Part shown: positions 41,784-50,626 of the stretch, piece by piece
Layout of the letters: every line of letters begins with the position of its first letter
How positions within the stretch are numbered: the stretch's first letter is position 1
Source: Streptomyces sp. NBC_01268
GTDB lineage: Bacteria; Actinomycetota; Actinomycetes; Streptomycetales; Streptomycetaceae
Length of the DNA: 64,000 nt
Reading direction: 5' to 3'
Assembly (NCBI RefSeq): GCF_036240795.1
Contig: NZ_CP108454.1
Coordinates: forward strand, 4,030,001-4,094,000
Notes under the pieces: model-generated
The model's input: only the letters and a program-made list of their open reading frames with translations
Databases searched by the model: none
What the model was told of the DNA's origin: nothing
Translations under genes and position numbers: made by a program

Positions 41784-43226
41784 ATGAGCGTTGTCACCAA
41801 CACGACCACGATCGGCGCCATCGAGGCGCCGAGCCGCCGGAACACCGAGCTGGCGCTGCTGGCCTTCGCCGTCGCCATCCCGGTCTTCGCGTACCTTGCC
41901 GTCGGTCTGGCGATCGACGGCAAGGTGCCGCCCGGCATGCTCGGTTACGGGGCGGGCCTGACCCTGCTCGCGGGCGTCGCGCACCTCGTGGTGCGCAAGT
42001 TCGCCCCGTACGCGGACCCGCTGCTGCTGCCGTTGGGCACCTTGCTCAACGGGCTGGGCCTGGTGCTGATCTGGCGTCTCGACCAGTCGCCGCGGCTGAT
42101 CCAGCGGGCGACGAGCGCGTACGGCTCGTTCAGTCCGGACGCGCCGAAGCAGATGCTGTACTCGGCGATCGGCATCGCCATGTTCGTGGGCGTGCTGCTG
42201 GTCCTGAAGGACCACCGGGTGCTGCAGCGGTACACGTACATCTCGATGGTGGCGGCCCTGGTGCTGCTGCTGCTGCCGCTGGTGCCGGGCCTCGGTTCGG
42301 ACGTGTTCGGCGCCAAGATCTGGATCAACGTCGCCGGTTTCTCCATCCAGCCCGGTGAGTTCGCGAAGCTGGTCCTGGCCGTGTTCTTCTCCGGCTACCT
42401 GATGGTGAAGCGGGACGCGCTGGCGCTGGCGAGCCGCCGGTTCATGGGGCTGTACCTGCCGCGTGGCCGCGACCTCGGCCCGATCGTGACGATCTGGGCG
42501 GTCAGCCTCCTCATCCTGGTCTTCGAGAACGACCTCGGTACGTCGCTGCTGTTCTTCGGCATGTTCGTGATCATGCTGTACGTGGCGACGGAGCGGACCA
42601 GCTGGATCGTCATCGGTCTGCTGATGTCCGCGGGCGGCGCGGTGGTCGTCGGCTCGACCGCGAGCCACGTGCAGTCGCGTGTGGCGGCCTGGCTGGACCC
42701 GTTCGGCTGTCTGAAGACGGCCCCCGAGGGCTCCAACATGGCCAACGCCTGTGACCAGATGACGCAGGTGCTGATGTCGTTCGGCTCCGGCGGCATCCTC
42801 GGCACCGGCCTCGGCCAGGGCAACTCGGACCTGATCGGCTTCGCCGCGAACTCCGACTTCATCTTCGCCACGGTCGGCGAGGAGCTGGGTCTGGCCGGCG
42901 TCATGGTCTTCCTGCTGCTGTACGGCCTGATCATCGAGCGTGGTGTGCGGACCGCCCTCGCGGCCCGCGACCCGTTCGGCAAGCTGCTCGCGATGGGCCT
43001 GTCGGGCGCGTTCGCGCTGCAGGTCTTCGTCGTCGCCGGCGGTGTGATGGGGCTCATCCCGCTGACCGGTATGACGATGCCGTTCCTCGCCTACGGTGGT
43101 TCGTCCGTGATCGCCAACTGGGCGCTGATCGGTGTGCTGATCCGGATCAGCGACACCGCGCGGCGCCCCGCGCCCTCCCCCGCCCCGAACCCCGACGCCG
43201 AGATGACGCAGGTGGTCCGTCCGTGA
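41784..43226 (+). CDS. rodA: RodA/FtsW-family peptidoglycan glycosyltransferase
   Basis: The 480-residue protein is a SEDS glycosyltransferase with about twelve membrane helices. Family segments are IWINVAGFSIQPGEFAKL (about 176-193), LVFENDLGTSLLFFGMFVIM with the essential Asp, FIFATVGEELGLAG and PFLAYGGSSVIANW. It polymerises lipid II together with the class B PBP encoded next. The stop overlaps pbpA (GTGA at 43223-43226), which fits the obligate SEDS-PBP pairing. Of the several Streptomyces SEDS proteins this is the one linked to pknB. Confidence 0.93.
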   Translation: MSVVTNTTTIGAIEAPSRRNTELALLAFAVAIPVFAYLAVGLAIDGKVPPGMLGYGAGLTLLAGVAHLVVRKFAPYADPLLLPLGTLLNGLGLVLIWRLDQSPRLIQRATSAYGSFSPDAPKQMLYSAIGIAMFVGVLLVLKDHRVLQRYTYISMVAALVLLLLPLVPGLGSDVFGAKIWINVAGFSIQPGEFAKLVLAVFFSGYLMVKRDALALASRRFMGLYLPRGRDLGPIVTIWAVSLLILVFENDLGTSLLFFGMFVIMLYVATERTSWIVIGLLMSAGGAVVVGSTASHVQSRVAAWLDPFGCLKTAPEGSNMANACDQMTQVLMSFGSGGILGTGLGQGNSDLIGFAANSDFIFATVGEELGLAGVMVFLLLYGLIIERGVRTALAARDPFGKLLAMGLSGAFALQVFVVAGGVMGLIPLTGMTMPFLAYGGSSVIANWALIGVLIRISDTARRPAPSPAPNPDAEMTQVVRP

Positions 43227-44689
43227 ACAAGCCGCTGCGCCGGGTCGCGATCTTCTGCGGCCTGCTGGTCCTCGCCCTGCTGCTGCGGGACAACTGGCTC
43301 CAGTACGTCCGTGCCGACGAGCTCAACGCGAACCCGAAGAACAAGCGGGTGCAGATCGAGCGGTACTCCAATGAACGCGGGAACATCATCGTCGACGGCA
43401 AGCCGATCACCGGCTCCGTCGACTCCGGTGACAACTTCTACGCGTTCAAGCGGACGTACGTCGACGGCCGGATGTGGGCGCCGGTGACGGGGTACGCCTC
43501 GCAGGCGTTCGACGCCAACCAGATCGAGAAGATCGAGGACGGCATCCTCACCGGCAACGACGACCGGCTGTTCTTCGACCGCACGCTCTCCATGTTCACC
43601 GGGGAGAAGAAGAAGGGCGGCGACGTCGTCACCACCCTGAGCGGGGCCGCTCAGCGGGCCGCGTTCAAGGGCCTCGGCAGCAAGACGGGCGCGGTCGTCG
43701 CCATCGAGCCGTCGACGGGCAAGATCCTGGCGCTGGCGTCCACGCCGTCGTACGACCCGGGCTCCTTCGCCGGCTACCACGACAAGGACGCCCAGGCGTG
43801 GCAGGCGCTGGAGAAGGACAAGAACAAGCCGAAGCTGAACCGCGCGCTGCGCGAGATCTACCCGCCCGGTTCCGTCTTCAAGGTCGTCACGGCCGCGGCG
43901 GCGCTGGAGAGCGGCAAGGTCAAGGACATCAACGCGGCGACGGACACCCCCGAGGGCTGGAAGATCCCGCTCTCCACGGTGCCGATGAAGAACCACGCGA
44001 GCGGCTGCACCAACGCCAGCCTGAACGAGGCGCTGCGGGTCTCCTGCAACTCGGTCTTCGCGAAGCTGGGTGACGACGTCGGCCGGGACAAGATGGTCGA
44101 GATGGCGGAGAAGTTCGGTTTCAACGCCGAGCAGTTCACGCCGGTGCGTTCCGCGGCCTCCGTGTACGACAAGAAGGCCGACCGCGGTGGCAACGCGCTG
44201 TCGTCGATCGGCCAGTTCAACACGGCGACGACCCCGCTGCAGATGGCGATGGTGACGGCGGCGATCGCCAACGACGGCAAGCTGATGAAGCCGTACATGA
44301 TCGACCAGCTGCGGGCGCCGAACCTGGACGTCATCAAGAAGACCGAGCCGGAGGAGCTGAGCCGACCGGTCTCGCAGAGCACCGCGCAGCAGCTGCAGGC
44401 GATGATGGAGAACGTCGTCGAGAAGGGCACCGGCGCCAACGCCGCCCTGGACATCGACGGGGTGCGGGTCGGCGGCAAGACGGGTACGGCGCAGCACGGC
44501 GAGAAGAACGCCAAGCGGCCCTACGCGTGGTTCATCTCCTACGCCAAGACCGACCAGGGTTCGCCCGTCGCGGTCGCCGTGGTCGTCGAGGACTCGGCGG
44601 GCACGGACCGTGAGGACATCACCGGTGGCGGCCTGGCGGCTCCGATCGCCAAGGCCGTGATGAAGGCGGTACTGAAGAGCAAGAGCTGA
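43223..44689 (+). CDS. pbpA: Class B penicillin-binding protein (PbpA type)
   Basis: The 488-residue transpeptidase has a short cytoplasmic tail, one membrane anchor (about 8-22) and the three penicillin-binding motifs: SVFK with nucleophile Ser217, SCN at 274-276 and KTG at 419-421. The N-terminal part (45-130) is the reduced dimerisation/linker domain of the PbpA branch. It crosslinks peptidoglycan made by the adjacent RodA. GTG 43223 overlaps the rodA stop. PknB is known to phosphorylate the mycobacterial homologue. Confidence 0.95.
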   Translation: MNKPLRRVAIFCGLLVLALLLRDNWLQYVRADELNANPKNKRVQIERYSNERGNIIVDGKPITGSVDSGDNFYAFKRTYVDGRMWAPVTGYASQAFDANQIEKIEDGILTGNDDRLFFDRTLSMFTGEKKKGGDVVTTLSGAAQRAAFKGLGSKTGAVVAIEPSTGKILALASTPSYDPGSFAGYHDKDAQAWQALEKDKNKPKLNRALREIYPPGSVFKVVTAAAALESGKVKDINAATDTPEGWKIPLSTVPMKNHASGCTNASLNEALRVSCNSVFAKLGDDVGRDKMVEMAEKFGFNAEQFTPVRSAASVYDKKADRGGNALSSIGQFNTATTPLQMAMVTAAIANDGKLMKPYMIDQLRAPNLDVIKKTEPEELSRPVSQSTAQQLQAMMENVVEKGTGANAALDIDGVRVGGKTGTAQHGEKNAKRPYAWFISYAKTDQGSPVAVAVVVEDSAGTDREDITGGGLAAPIAKAVMKAVLKSKS

Positions 44690-44846
44690 GCCGATCCCGG
44701 GGTCCCGGGCCGCATACCGGTCGGGTATCAGGTGGCGGCCGACGGACGAAGCGCCGTCCCGCGGCCGGTAGCGTATGCGCGAACAGCACACACCGCCGGA
44801 CCACACACGGGTGCGGTCGGGACAGACGGAGAGGGCTGGAGTAGCT

Positions 44847-46811
44847 ATGGAAGAGCCGCGTCGCCTCGGCGGCCGGTACGAGCTGGGCTCGGTGCTCGGC
44901 CGTGGTGGCATGGCCGAGGTGTACCTCGCTCACGACACCCGGCTCGGCCGCACCGTCGCCGTGAAGACGCTGCGGGCGGACCTCGCCCGTGACCCGTCCT
45001 TCCAGGCCCGGTTCCGCCGGGAGGCCCAGTCCGCCGCCTCGCTCAACCACCCGGCGATCGTCGCGGTCTACGACACCGGCGAGGACTACGTCGACGGCGT
45101 CTCCATCCCGTACATCGTGATGGAGTACGTGGACGGGTCGACCCTGCGTGAGCTGCTTCACTCCGGGCGCAAGCTGCTGCCCGAGCGCACGCTGGAGATG
45201 ACCGTCGGCATCCTCCAGGCGCTGGAGTACTCGCACCGCGCCGGGATCGTGCACCGGGACATCAAGCCGGCGAACGTGATGCTGACCCGCACCGGTCAGG
45301 TCAAGGTCATGGACTTCGGCATCGCGCGCGCCATGGGCGACTCGGGCATGACCATGACGCAGACGGCCGCGGTGATCGGCACGGCCCAGTACCTCTCCCC
45401 GGAGCAGGCCAAGGGCGAGCAGGTCGACGCCCGCTCCGACCTGTACTCCACGGGCTGCCTGCTGTACGAGCTGCTGACGGTCCGGCCGCCGTTCATCGGC
45501 GACTCGCCGGTCGCCGTCGCGTACCAGCACGTGCGGGAGGAGCCGCAGGCTCCGAGCGTCTTCGACCCCGAGATCACGCCCGAGATGGACGCCATCGTCC
45601 TCAAGGCGCTGGTCAAGGACCCCGACTACCGCTACCAGTCCGCCGACGAGATGCGGGCCGACATCGAGGCCTGCCTCGACGGCCAGCCGGTCGCGGCGAC
45701 CGCCGCCATGGGCGCGGTCGGGTACGGCGGCGGATACGGCGGCTATCCGCCGGAGGACCAGCCGACGACGGCCCTGCGCCAGGCGGACCCGGCGGGCCAG
45801 ACGACGATGCTGCCCCCGATGAACGGCGACGACGGCTACGGCGGTTACGACGACCGTCCGGACCGGCGCCGTCAGAAGAAGTCCAACACCTCGACGGTCC
45901 TGCTGATCCTGGCGGGCCTCCTGGTGCTGGTGGGAGCGATCTTCATCGGTGTCTCCATCTTCGACAAGAAGGACGGGCCGCAGCAGGTCCCGGTCCCGCA
46001 GTTCGTCGGCAAGACGCTGAAGGAGGCGGAGGGACTGGCGCCCAACGCCCAGGTGAAGGTCGCCCAGACCGGCACCGAGCGCTGCGACCAGCCGAAGGGC
46101 ACGATCTGCAGCCAGACGCCGGCCTCTGACCCGACGGCGAAGATGAACATCAACGAGACGATCTCCGTCGTCGTCTCCGAGGGCGCGCCGCAGATCGAGG
46201 TGCCGGACGTCACGGAGAAGCAGCAGGAGGGCGCCGAGGAGCTGCTCCGCGGCAAGGGCTTCCAGGTCGTCGTGCAGACCGAGGAGTCCGACGAGGACCC
46301 GGGCAAGGTCCTGAAGCAGGACCCCGAGGGCGGCACGCAGGCGGAGAAGAACTCGAAGGTCACCATCACGGTGGCCAAGAAGCAGAAGTCGCAGCTGCCG
46401 GACGTCACCAGCCGCACCTACGACGTCGCCGTCCAGCAGCTGCAGGTGCTCGGCTTCACGAACGTGTCGCGCCAGGACGTGGACTCGGAGCAGCCCATGG
46501 GCACGGTCATCGAGCAGAACCCCAAGGGCAGCACGGACCAGCCCAAGGACGTGCAGATCGTGCTGAAGGTCTCCAAGGGCCCGCAGCAGCAGACGCAGCC
46601 GGTCCCGCCGATCGTCGGCATGACGATCGACCAGGCCCGGGCGACCCTCACGGCGCTCGGCTACCAGCTGGGCAACGTCGACGGTCCGGCGGGCGGCGAC
46701 GCCCGTATCAAGGAGCAGGACCCGCAGCCCGGCACGCAGGGCCAGCCGAACCAGGCGGTCAACGTGAAGACCGAGAAGGACGGCAACGGCGGCGGGGGCT
46801 GGTTCGGCTAG
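44847..46811 (+). CDS. pknB: PASTA-domain Ser/Thr kinase (PknB type)
   Basis: The 654-residue kinase has a catalytic domain at about 10-275 (LGRGGMAEVY, Lys40, HRDIKPAN with Asp138, DFGIA with Asp157, activation loop MTMTQTAAVIGTAQYLSPE), a Gly/Tyr/Asp-rich juxtamembrane part, one helix at about 348-371 and four extracytoplasmic PASTA repeats starting near 380, 450, 516 and 585. PASTA repeats bind muropeptides or lipid II, so the kinase reports on wall synthesis to the operon proteins. ATG 44847 has GGAG six bases upstream. It is the last gene of the operon, closed by a strong hairpin. Confidence 0.96.
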   Translation: MEEPRRLGGRYELGSVLGRGGMAEVYLAHDTRLGRTVAVKTLRADLARDPSFQARFRREAQSAASLNHPAIVAVYDTGEDYVDGVSIPYIVMEYVDGSTLRELLHSGRKLLPERTLEMTVGILQALEYSHRAGIVHRDIKPANVMLTRTGQVKVMDFGIARAMGDSGMTMTQTAAVIGTAQYLSPEQAKGEQVDARSDLYSTGCLLYELLTVRPPFIGDSPVAVAYQHVREEPQAPSVFDPEITPEMDAIVLKALVKDPDYRYQSADEMRADIEACLDGQPVAATAAMGAVGYGGGYGGYPPEDQPTTALRQADPAGQTTMLPPMNGDDGYGGYDDRPDRRRQKKSNTSTVLLILAGLLVLVGAIFIGVSIFDKKDGPQQVPVPQFVGKTLKEAEGLAPNAQVKVAQTGTERCDQPKGTICSQTPASDPTAKMNINETISVVVSEGAPQIEVPDVTEKQQEGAEELLRGKGFQVVVQTEESDEDPGKVLKQDPEGGTQAEKNSKVTITVAKKQKSQLPDVTSRTYDVAVQQLQVLGFTNVSRQDVDSEQPMGTVIEQNPKGSTDQPKDVQIVLKVSKGPQQQTQPVPPIVGMTIDQARATLTALGYQLGNVDGPAGGDARIKEQDPQPGTQGQPNQAVNVKTEKDGNGGGGWFG

Positions 46812-46846
46812 AACCGGCGCGCCCACCGTGCGGGCAGGTCGTATGA

Positions 46847-46881
46847 AGTAAGCCCCGGCATCCTGGATGCCGGGGCTTACT
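46847..46881. terminator. Strong bidirectional hairpin terminator
   Basis: AGTAAGCCCCGGCATC and GATGCCGGGGCTTACT pair perfectly over 16 bp with the three-base loop CTG. It stands between the convergent pknB and sortase genes. Confidence 0.9.
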
Positions 46882-46950
46882 CGTTCTCCCCAGGGGTGTT
46901 CCGGGCGCTCTCCGGCGTTCCGGGCGCTCTCCTGGAGGGGCTCCGGGCGG

Positions 46951-47628
46951 CTAGCGGAGCTCCGCCGGCGGGGTGCGCCGGGCGTCGACCTTCTCGGTGC
47001 GCTCCAGCTCGCCCCAGACGATGTAGCGGTAGTCCGAGGTGTACATCGGGGTGCAGGTCGTCAGGGTGATGTAGCGGCCCGGGCGGGTCTTGCCGGACTC
47101 CTTGGGGACGGGCTGGAGGACGTCCACGTTGTACTTCGTGGTCTCCGGGAGCGTCTTGTAGACCTTGTAGACGTACCAGGTGTCCTTCGACTCGAAGACG
47201 ATCGAGTCGCCGTTCTTCACCTTGTGGATGTTGTGGAACTTCGCCCCGTGCCCGTCGCGGTGCGCGGCGAGGGTGAAGTTGCCCTGCTTCTGCTGTGGCA
47301 GCGCCGACGTGACCGGGTCGGTGTAGTAGCCGGCGACGCCGTTGTTGAGGACGTCGCTGTCGGTGCCCTTCTTCACGAGGACCTCGCCGTCGCCCATGGC
47401 CGGCACGTGCAGGAAGCCGATGCCGTCCTTGGTGTCGAGTGCGCCGGGGCCGCTGTCGGCCCAGTGGTCGCGGACCTGGTCGCCGTCCTTGTCGGCGGCC
47501 CGGTCGGCGATGACGTTGGTCCACCACAGCGAGTAGACGACGAAGAGGCCGAGGACCAGGCCGGCGGTGATGAGGAGCTCGCCGAAGACGCTGATGAACC
47601 CGGCGATCCGGTTGCGCGCACGTGACAC
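46951..47628 (-). CDS. srtE2: Class E sortase (SrtE2-like)
   Basis: The 225-residue sortase has a short basic N-terminus, one membrane helix (about 13-36) and a beta-barrel catalytic domain with the His in LAAHRDGHG, the nucleophile Cys192 in TLTTCTP and Arg201 in YRYIVWG. Class E sortases of Streptomyces attach LAxTG proteins, such as long chaplins needed for aerial hyphae. GTG 47628 lies 37 bases after the stop of the longer sortase gene, in the same operon. The short N-terminus distinguishes it from its neighbour. Confidence 0.92.
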   Translation of the reverse strand: MSRARNRIAGFISVFGELLITAGLVLGLFVVYSLWWTNVIADRAADKDGDQVRDHWADSGPGALDTKDGIGFLHVPAMGDGEVLVKKGTDSDVLNNGVAGYYTDPVTSALPQQKQGNFTLAAHRDGHGAKFHNIHKVKNGDSIVFESKDTWYVYKVYKTLPETTKYNVDVLQPVPKESGKTRPGRYITLTTCTPMYTSDYRYIVWGELERTEKVDARRTPPAELR

Positions 47629-47667
47629 TGGGTCGTCCCGTCGAAAAGGTGGTGGTCTCGGTGGGGC

Positions 47668-49005
47668 TCAGCCTACGAGCGCGGCCGGCTTCCCCTTGCT
47701 GCGCGGGCGTTCGTCGACCAGTTTTCCCCACACGATCATGCGGTACGTGCTCGTGAACTCGGGCGTGCAGGTGGTCAGGGTGATGTAGCGGCCCGGCTTG
47801 GTGAAACCGGAACCCTTCGGGACGGGGTCGATGACGGAGACGTTCGACGGCGAGGTCTGCGGCAGGATGCTGGCCATCTCGTACGTGTAGTACGCGTCCT
47901 GCGTCTCGACGACGATCGGGTCGCCGGGCTTCAGCTGGTTGATGTACCGGAACGGCTCGCCGTGCGTGTTGCGGTGGCCGGCGACGGCGAAGTTGCCCTG
48001 CTTGTCGGCGGGCATGGCGGTCTTCAGCCTGCCCTCGCCGTAGTGGCCGACCATGCCCTTGTCGAGGACCTTGGGCTTGCTGATGCCCTCGGCGATGGGG
48101 GCGACCACGTCCAGCTTGGGGATGTACATGATGGCGAAGCCCTGTCCGGGCTCGAAGGCCTCGGGCCGGCTCTCGCCCTGCGACCACGAGTTCTCGATCT
48201 GCGCCTTGGCCTGGTCGGTCTCCTGGCCGGCCCGGACGTTCGTCCACCACAGCTGGTAGGTGACGAAGAGCAGCATGACGACGCCGAAGGTGATGAAGAG
48301 TTCACCGACGACCCGGCTGAGGACGACGCCGACGCTGTCCTTGGCGGCGCGGGCGGCCCGCCGCGCCTCGACGCGGGAGAGCGGGGCGGCGGGCTCCGGC
48401 GCGGCGGCGGGCTCGGGTGCCCGCCCCTTGCGCCGGGCGGCACGGCGCCGCTCGGCCCGGCCGGGCCCCGGCAGCGGCGCGGCGCCCTGCTCGACGGGGC
48501 GCGGGGCGTGCGGCTCGTCGTGGGAGAGGTCGTCGTGGGCGGGCTCGTCGTGGGCGGGGCCCGCGTACGCGGGCTCGTCGTAGGCGGAGGCGGAGGCGCC
48601 GGCGGGGGCTGCGTACGGCGCCTCGGCATACGTCGGCTCGGCGTACCGCGGCTCGGTGTACGGGGCCTGCGCGGCGACCGGCTCGTACGGCGGTTCGGCG
48701 TACGAGGGGTCGGCGTACCGCGGCTCGGGGGCGGCCGGCTCGTACGGTGCCTCCCGGGTCGGCTCGTACGGCCCCGTGTAAGCCGCCTCGTACGCCTCCT
48801 GGGGCCTCTGGGACGGCTGGGGGGCCTGGTAGGCCTCCGGGGCCGGTATCGCCTCGTAGACGGCCGTCTCGGCCTCGTACGCGGGCGGTACGGGTCCGGG
48901 GGCGTAGCCGTGCGGGGGGACGGGTCCGGGGGCGGGTGTCCGCTGCGGGTCCGGCTCGTCCTCCGGACCGTTCGCCGCCCGGAACCACGGCGACCCGGCC
49001 GTCAC
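47668..49005 (-). CDS. srtE1: Class E sortase with long N-terminal extension (SrtE1-like)
   Basis: The 445-residue sortase begins with about 200 cytoplasmic residues rich in Pro, Glu, Ala and Tyr, built from imperfect repeats such as YAEPPYEP, then an Arg/Ala-rich segment, one membrane helix near 235-255 and the catalytic barrel with AVAGHRNTHG, nucleophile Cys413 in TLTTCTP and Arg422. The repeats are longer than the catalytic domain needs and may bind a partner. GTG 49005 overlaps the trpG-like stop (GTGA), so it is translated with the upstream gene. Confidence 0.92.
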   Translation of the reverse strand: MTAGSPWFRAANGPEDEPDPQRTPAPGPVPPHGYAPGPVPPAYEAETAVYEAIPAPEAYQAPQPSQRPQEAYEAAYTGPYEPTREAPYEPAAPEPRYADPSYAEPPYEPVAAQAPYTEPRYAEPTYAEAPYAAPAGASASAYDEPAYAGPAHDEPAHDDLSHDEPHAPRPVEQGAAPLPGPGRAERRRAARRKGRAPEPAAAPEPAAPLSRVEARRAARAAKDSVGVVLSRVVGELFITFGVVMLLFVTYQLWWTNVRAGQETDQAKAQIENSWSQGESRPEAFEPGQGFAIMYIPKLDVVAPIAEGISKPKVLDKGMVGHYGEGRLKTAMPADKQGNFAVAGHRNTHGEPFRYINQLKPGDPIVVETQDAYYTYEMASILPQTSPSNVSVIDPVPKGSGFTKPGRYITLTTCTPEFTSTYRMIVWGKLVDERPRSKGKPAALVG

Positions 49006-49640
49006 GCGACGGCCTTGCCCACCACCGGCGCGAGTCCCGCCGACCGCGCGACGGCCCCCTTGTCGCCGCACTGCTCCAGCCAGTTGGCGAGCATCAGGTG
49101 GCCGTGTTCGGTGAGCACCGACTCCGGGTGGAACTGCACGCCCTCGACCGGCAGTTCCCGGTGCCGCAGCCCCATGATGATGCCGTCCTCGGTGCGCGCG
49201 GTGACCTCGAGCTCGGCCGGCAGGGCGGCGGGCTCGGCGGCCAGCGAGTGGTAGCGGGTCGCGGTGAACGGCGAGGGAAGGCCCTGGAAGACGCCCTTGC
49301 CCTCGTGGGTGACGGGCGAGGTCTTGCCGTGCAGCAGCTCGGGCGCGCGGTCCACGACCCCGCCGTAGGCGACGGCCATCGACTGCATGCCCAGGCAGAC
49401 GCCGAAGACGGGAACCCCGGTCGCGGCGCAGTGGCGCACCATGTCGATGCAGACCCCGGCCTGTTCGGGCGCGCCGGGCCCGGGCGACAGGAGCACGCCG
49501 TCGAAGCCGTCCTGGGCGTGGCTCAGCTCGACCTCGTCGTTGCGCAGCACCTCGCACTCGGCGCCGAGCTGGTAGAGGTACTGAACGAGGTTGAAGACGA
49601 AGCTGTCGTAGTTGTCGACGACGAGAATTCGCGCGCTCAC
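49002..49640 (-). CDS. Glutamine amidotransferase, TrpG/PabA type
   Basis: The 212-residue class I amidotransferase has the N-terminal ILVVDNYDSFVFNLVQYL (5-22), the oxyanion region LLSPGPGAPEQAG (50-62), nucleophile Cys82 in FGVCLGMQ and the His171/Glu173 pair in VQFHPESV. It supplies ammonia to anthranilate or aminodeoxychorismate synthase; no synthase subunit I gene is in the window, so pabA or trpG cannot be decided. Its position inside a sortase operon is conserved in Streptomyces but unexplained. GTG 49640 overlaps the small gene upstream (GTGA). Confidence 0.92.
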   Translation of the reverse strand: MSARILVVDNYDSFVFNLVQYLYQLGAECEVLRNDEVELSHAQDGFDGVLLSPGPGAPEQAGVCIDMVRHCAATGVPVFGVCLGMQSMAVAYGGVVDRAPELLHGKTSPVTHEGKGVFQGLPSPFTATRYHSLAAEPAALPAELEVTARTEDGIIMGLRHRELPVEGVQFHPESVLTEHGHLMLANWLEQCGDKGAVARSAGLAPVVGKAVA

Positions 49641-49798
49641 TGGCCGTCCACCGTCACATCGTTGAACGGAAGCAGCGGCTCCGCCCAGGGGAACACGTAC
49701 TGGAAGAGGACGTAGACGACCGCGAGGACGAGCACGACCGAGATCAGTGCCTTGGCCCAGGCGTTGCCCGGCAGATGCCGCCAGATCCATCCGTACAT
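49637..49798 (-). CDS. Small 53-residue membrane protein
   Basis: This short gene encodes M-Y-G-W-I-W-R-H-L-P-G-N at the N-terminus, one membrane helix at about 18-35 (LISVVLVLAVVYVLFQYV), and an exported PWAEPLLPFND tail. The stop TGA overlaps the GTG of the amidotransferase gene (GTGA), a coupling that supports translation. It lies in an operon with three sortases. I know no function; the topology suggests a membrane-anchored small partner of a neighbouring membrane protein. ATG 49798 is the only reasonable start; GGCGGCGGACGTC precedes it. Confidence 0.72.
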   Translation of the reverse strand: MYGWIWRHLPGNAWAKALISVVLVLAVVYVLFQYVFPWAEPLLPFNDVTVDGQ

Positions 49799-49862
49799 GA
49801 CGTCCGCCGCCCCTTCCGTTCGTTACGGGGACCAGAGTACGGGGCGCGGGGGCACTGGGGGG

Positions 49863-50594
49863 TCAGCTGTCCAAAGCCTGTGGACGGCCGTCGGTCACCG
49901 GCTGGGTGGCGTCCAGGTGGGCCCAGGCGATCAGGCGGTGGCTGCTGCCCCACTCGGGGTCGCAGGTGGTGAGGGTGAGGTAGCGGCCGGGCCCGCGGAA
50001 GCCCGACTTGCGGGGCACGGGGTCGATGACGCCGACGTCGGTGGGGACGGTCCGGTAGGGCTCGCGGTCCACCCGGTACGTGTACCAGGTGGTGCCGTCG
50101 GTGAGGACGACGGCGTCGCCGCGGCGCAGCCGGGGGAAGTCCTTGAAGGGGTCGCCGTAGGTGCGCCGGTGGCCGGCGACGGCGAAGTTCCCGGTCGCGC
50201 CGAGGCGGGCGGTGCCGGCGTAGTGGCCGAGGCCCTTCTTCAGGGTGCCGGCCGAGGTGCCCTGGAGGACGGGCCACTCCCAGTCCTCGCCGAGCCGGGG
50301 CACGTACATGACGGCGAAGCCCTTGCCGGGCGCGTACGGCGTCGGGGGCGGTGCCGCGCGGGGGGCGCCGGCCGCCGTGACCGGACGGTCCACCCACGCG
50401 CGCTGGAGGGTGTCGAGCTGACCGGCGGTGGCGCTGCCGGCCTGCACTCCGGTCCAGTACATGACGTACACGACGAAGAGGACGATCAGCGCTCCGGTGG
50501 TGATGCACAGCTCGCTGAAGCTCCGTACGGCCAGGCGCAGAACCCGTCCTGCGGCCGGTGGTCCGGCCGGTCGCACCCTCGTCCCCGCCGTCAC
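49863..50594 (-). CDS. Third class E sortase
   Basis: The 243-residue protein has one membrane helix (about 28-50, LCITTGALIVLFVVYVMYW) and a complete sortase domain with FAVAGHRRTYGD, nucleophile Cys211 in TLTTCDP and Arg220. In the two neighbouring sortases the residue after Cys is Thr, here Asp, and the Trp-Gly after the Arg strand becomes Trp-Ala, so substrate choice may differ. GTG 50594 gives an Arg/Pro-rich cytoplasmic tail of 25 residues. It is separated from the 53-residue gene by 64 bases and follows the DUF881 gene. Confidence 0.88.
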   Translation of the reverse strand: MTAGTRVRPAGPPAAGRVLRLAVRSFSELCITTGALIVLFVVYVMYWTGVQAGSATAGQLDTLQRAWVDRPVTAAGAPRAAPPPTPYAPGKGFAVMYVPRLGEDWEWPVLQGTSAGTLKKGLGHYAGTARLGATGNFAVAGHRRTYGDPFKDFPRLRRGDAVVLTDGTTWYTYRVDREPYRTVPTDVGVIDPVPRKSGFRGPGRYLTLTTCDPEWGSSHRLIAWAHLDATQPVTDGRPQALDS

Positions 50595-50626
50595 GGCACC
50601 CCGGCTCCCCCCGGTCGGCTGACCGG

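Noticed and set aside
49002..49790. Longer TrpG/PabA frame from 49790
   Set aside because: The added residues overlap the 53-residue membrane protein in another phase. GTG 49640 gives the canonical amidotransferase N-terminus and GTGA coupling.
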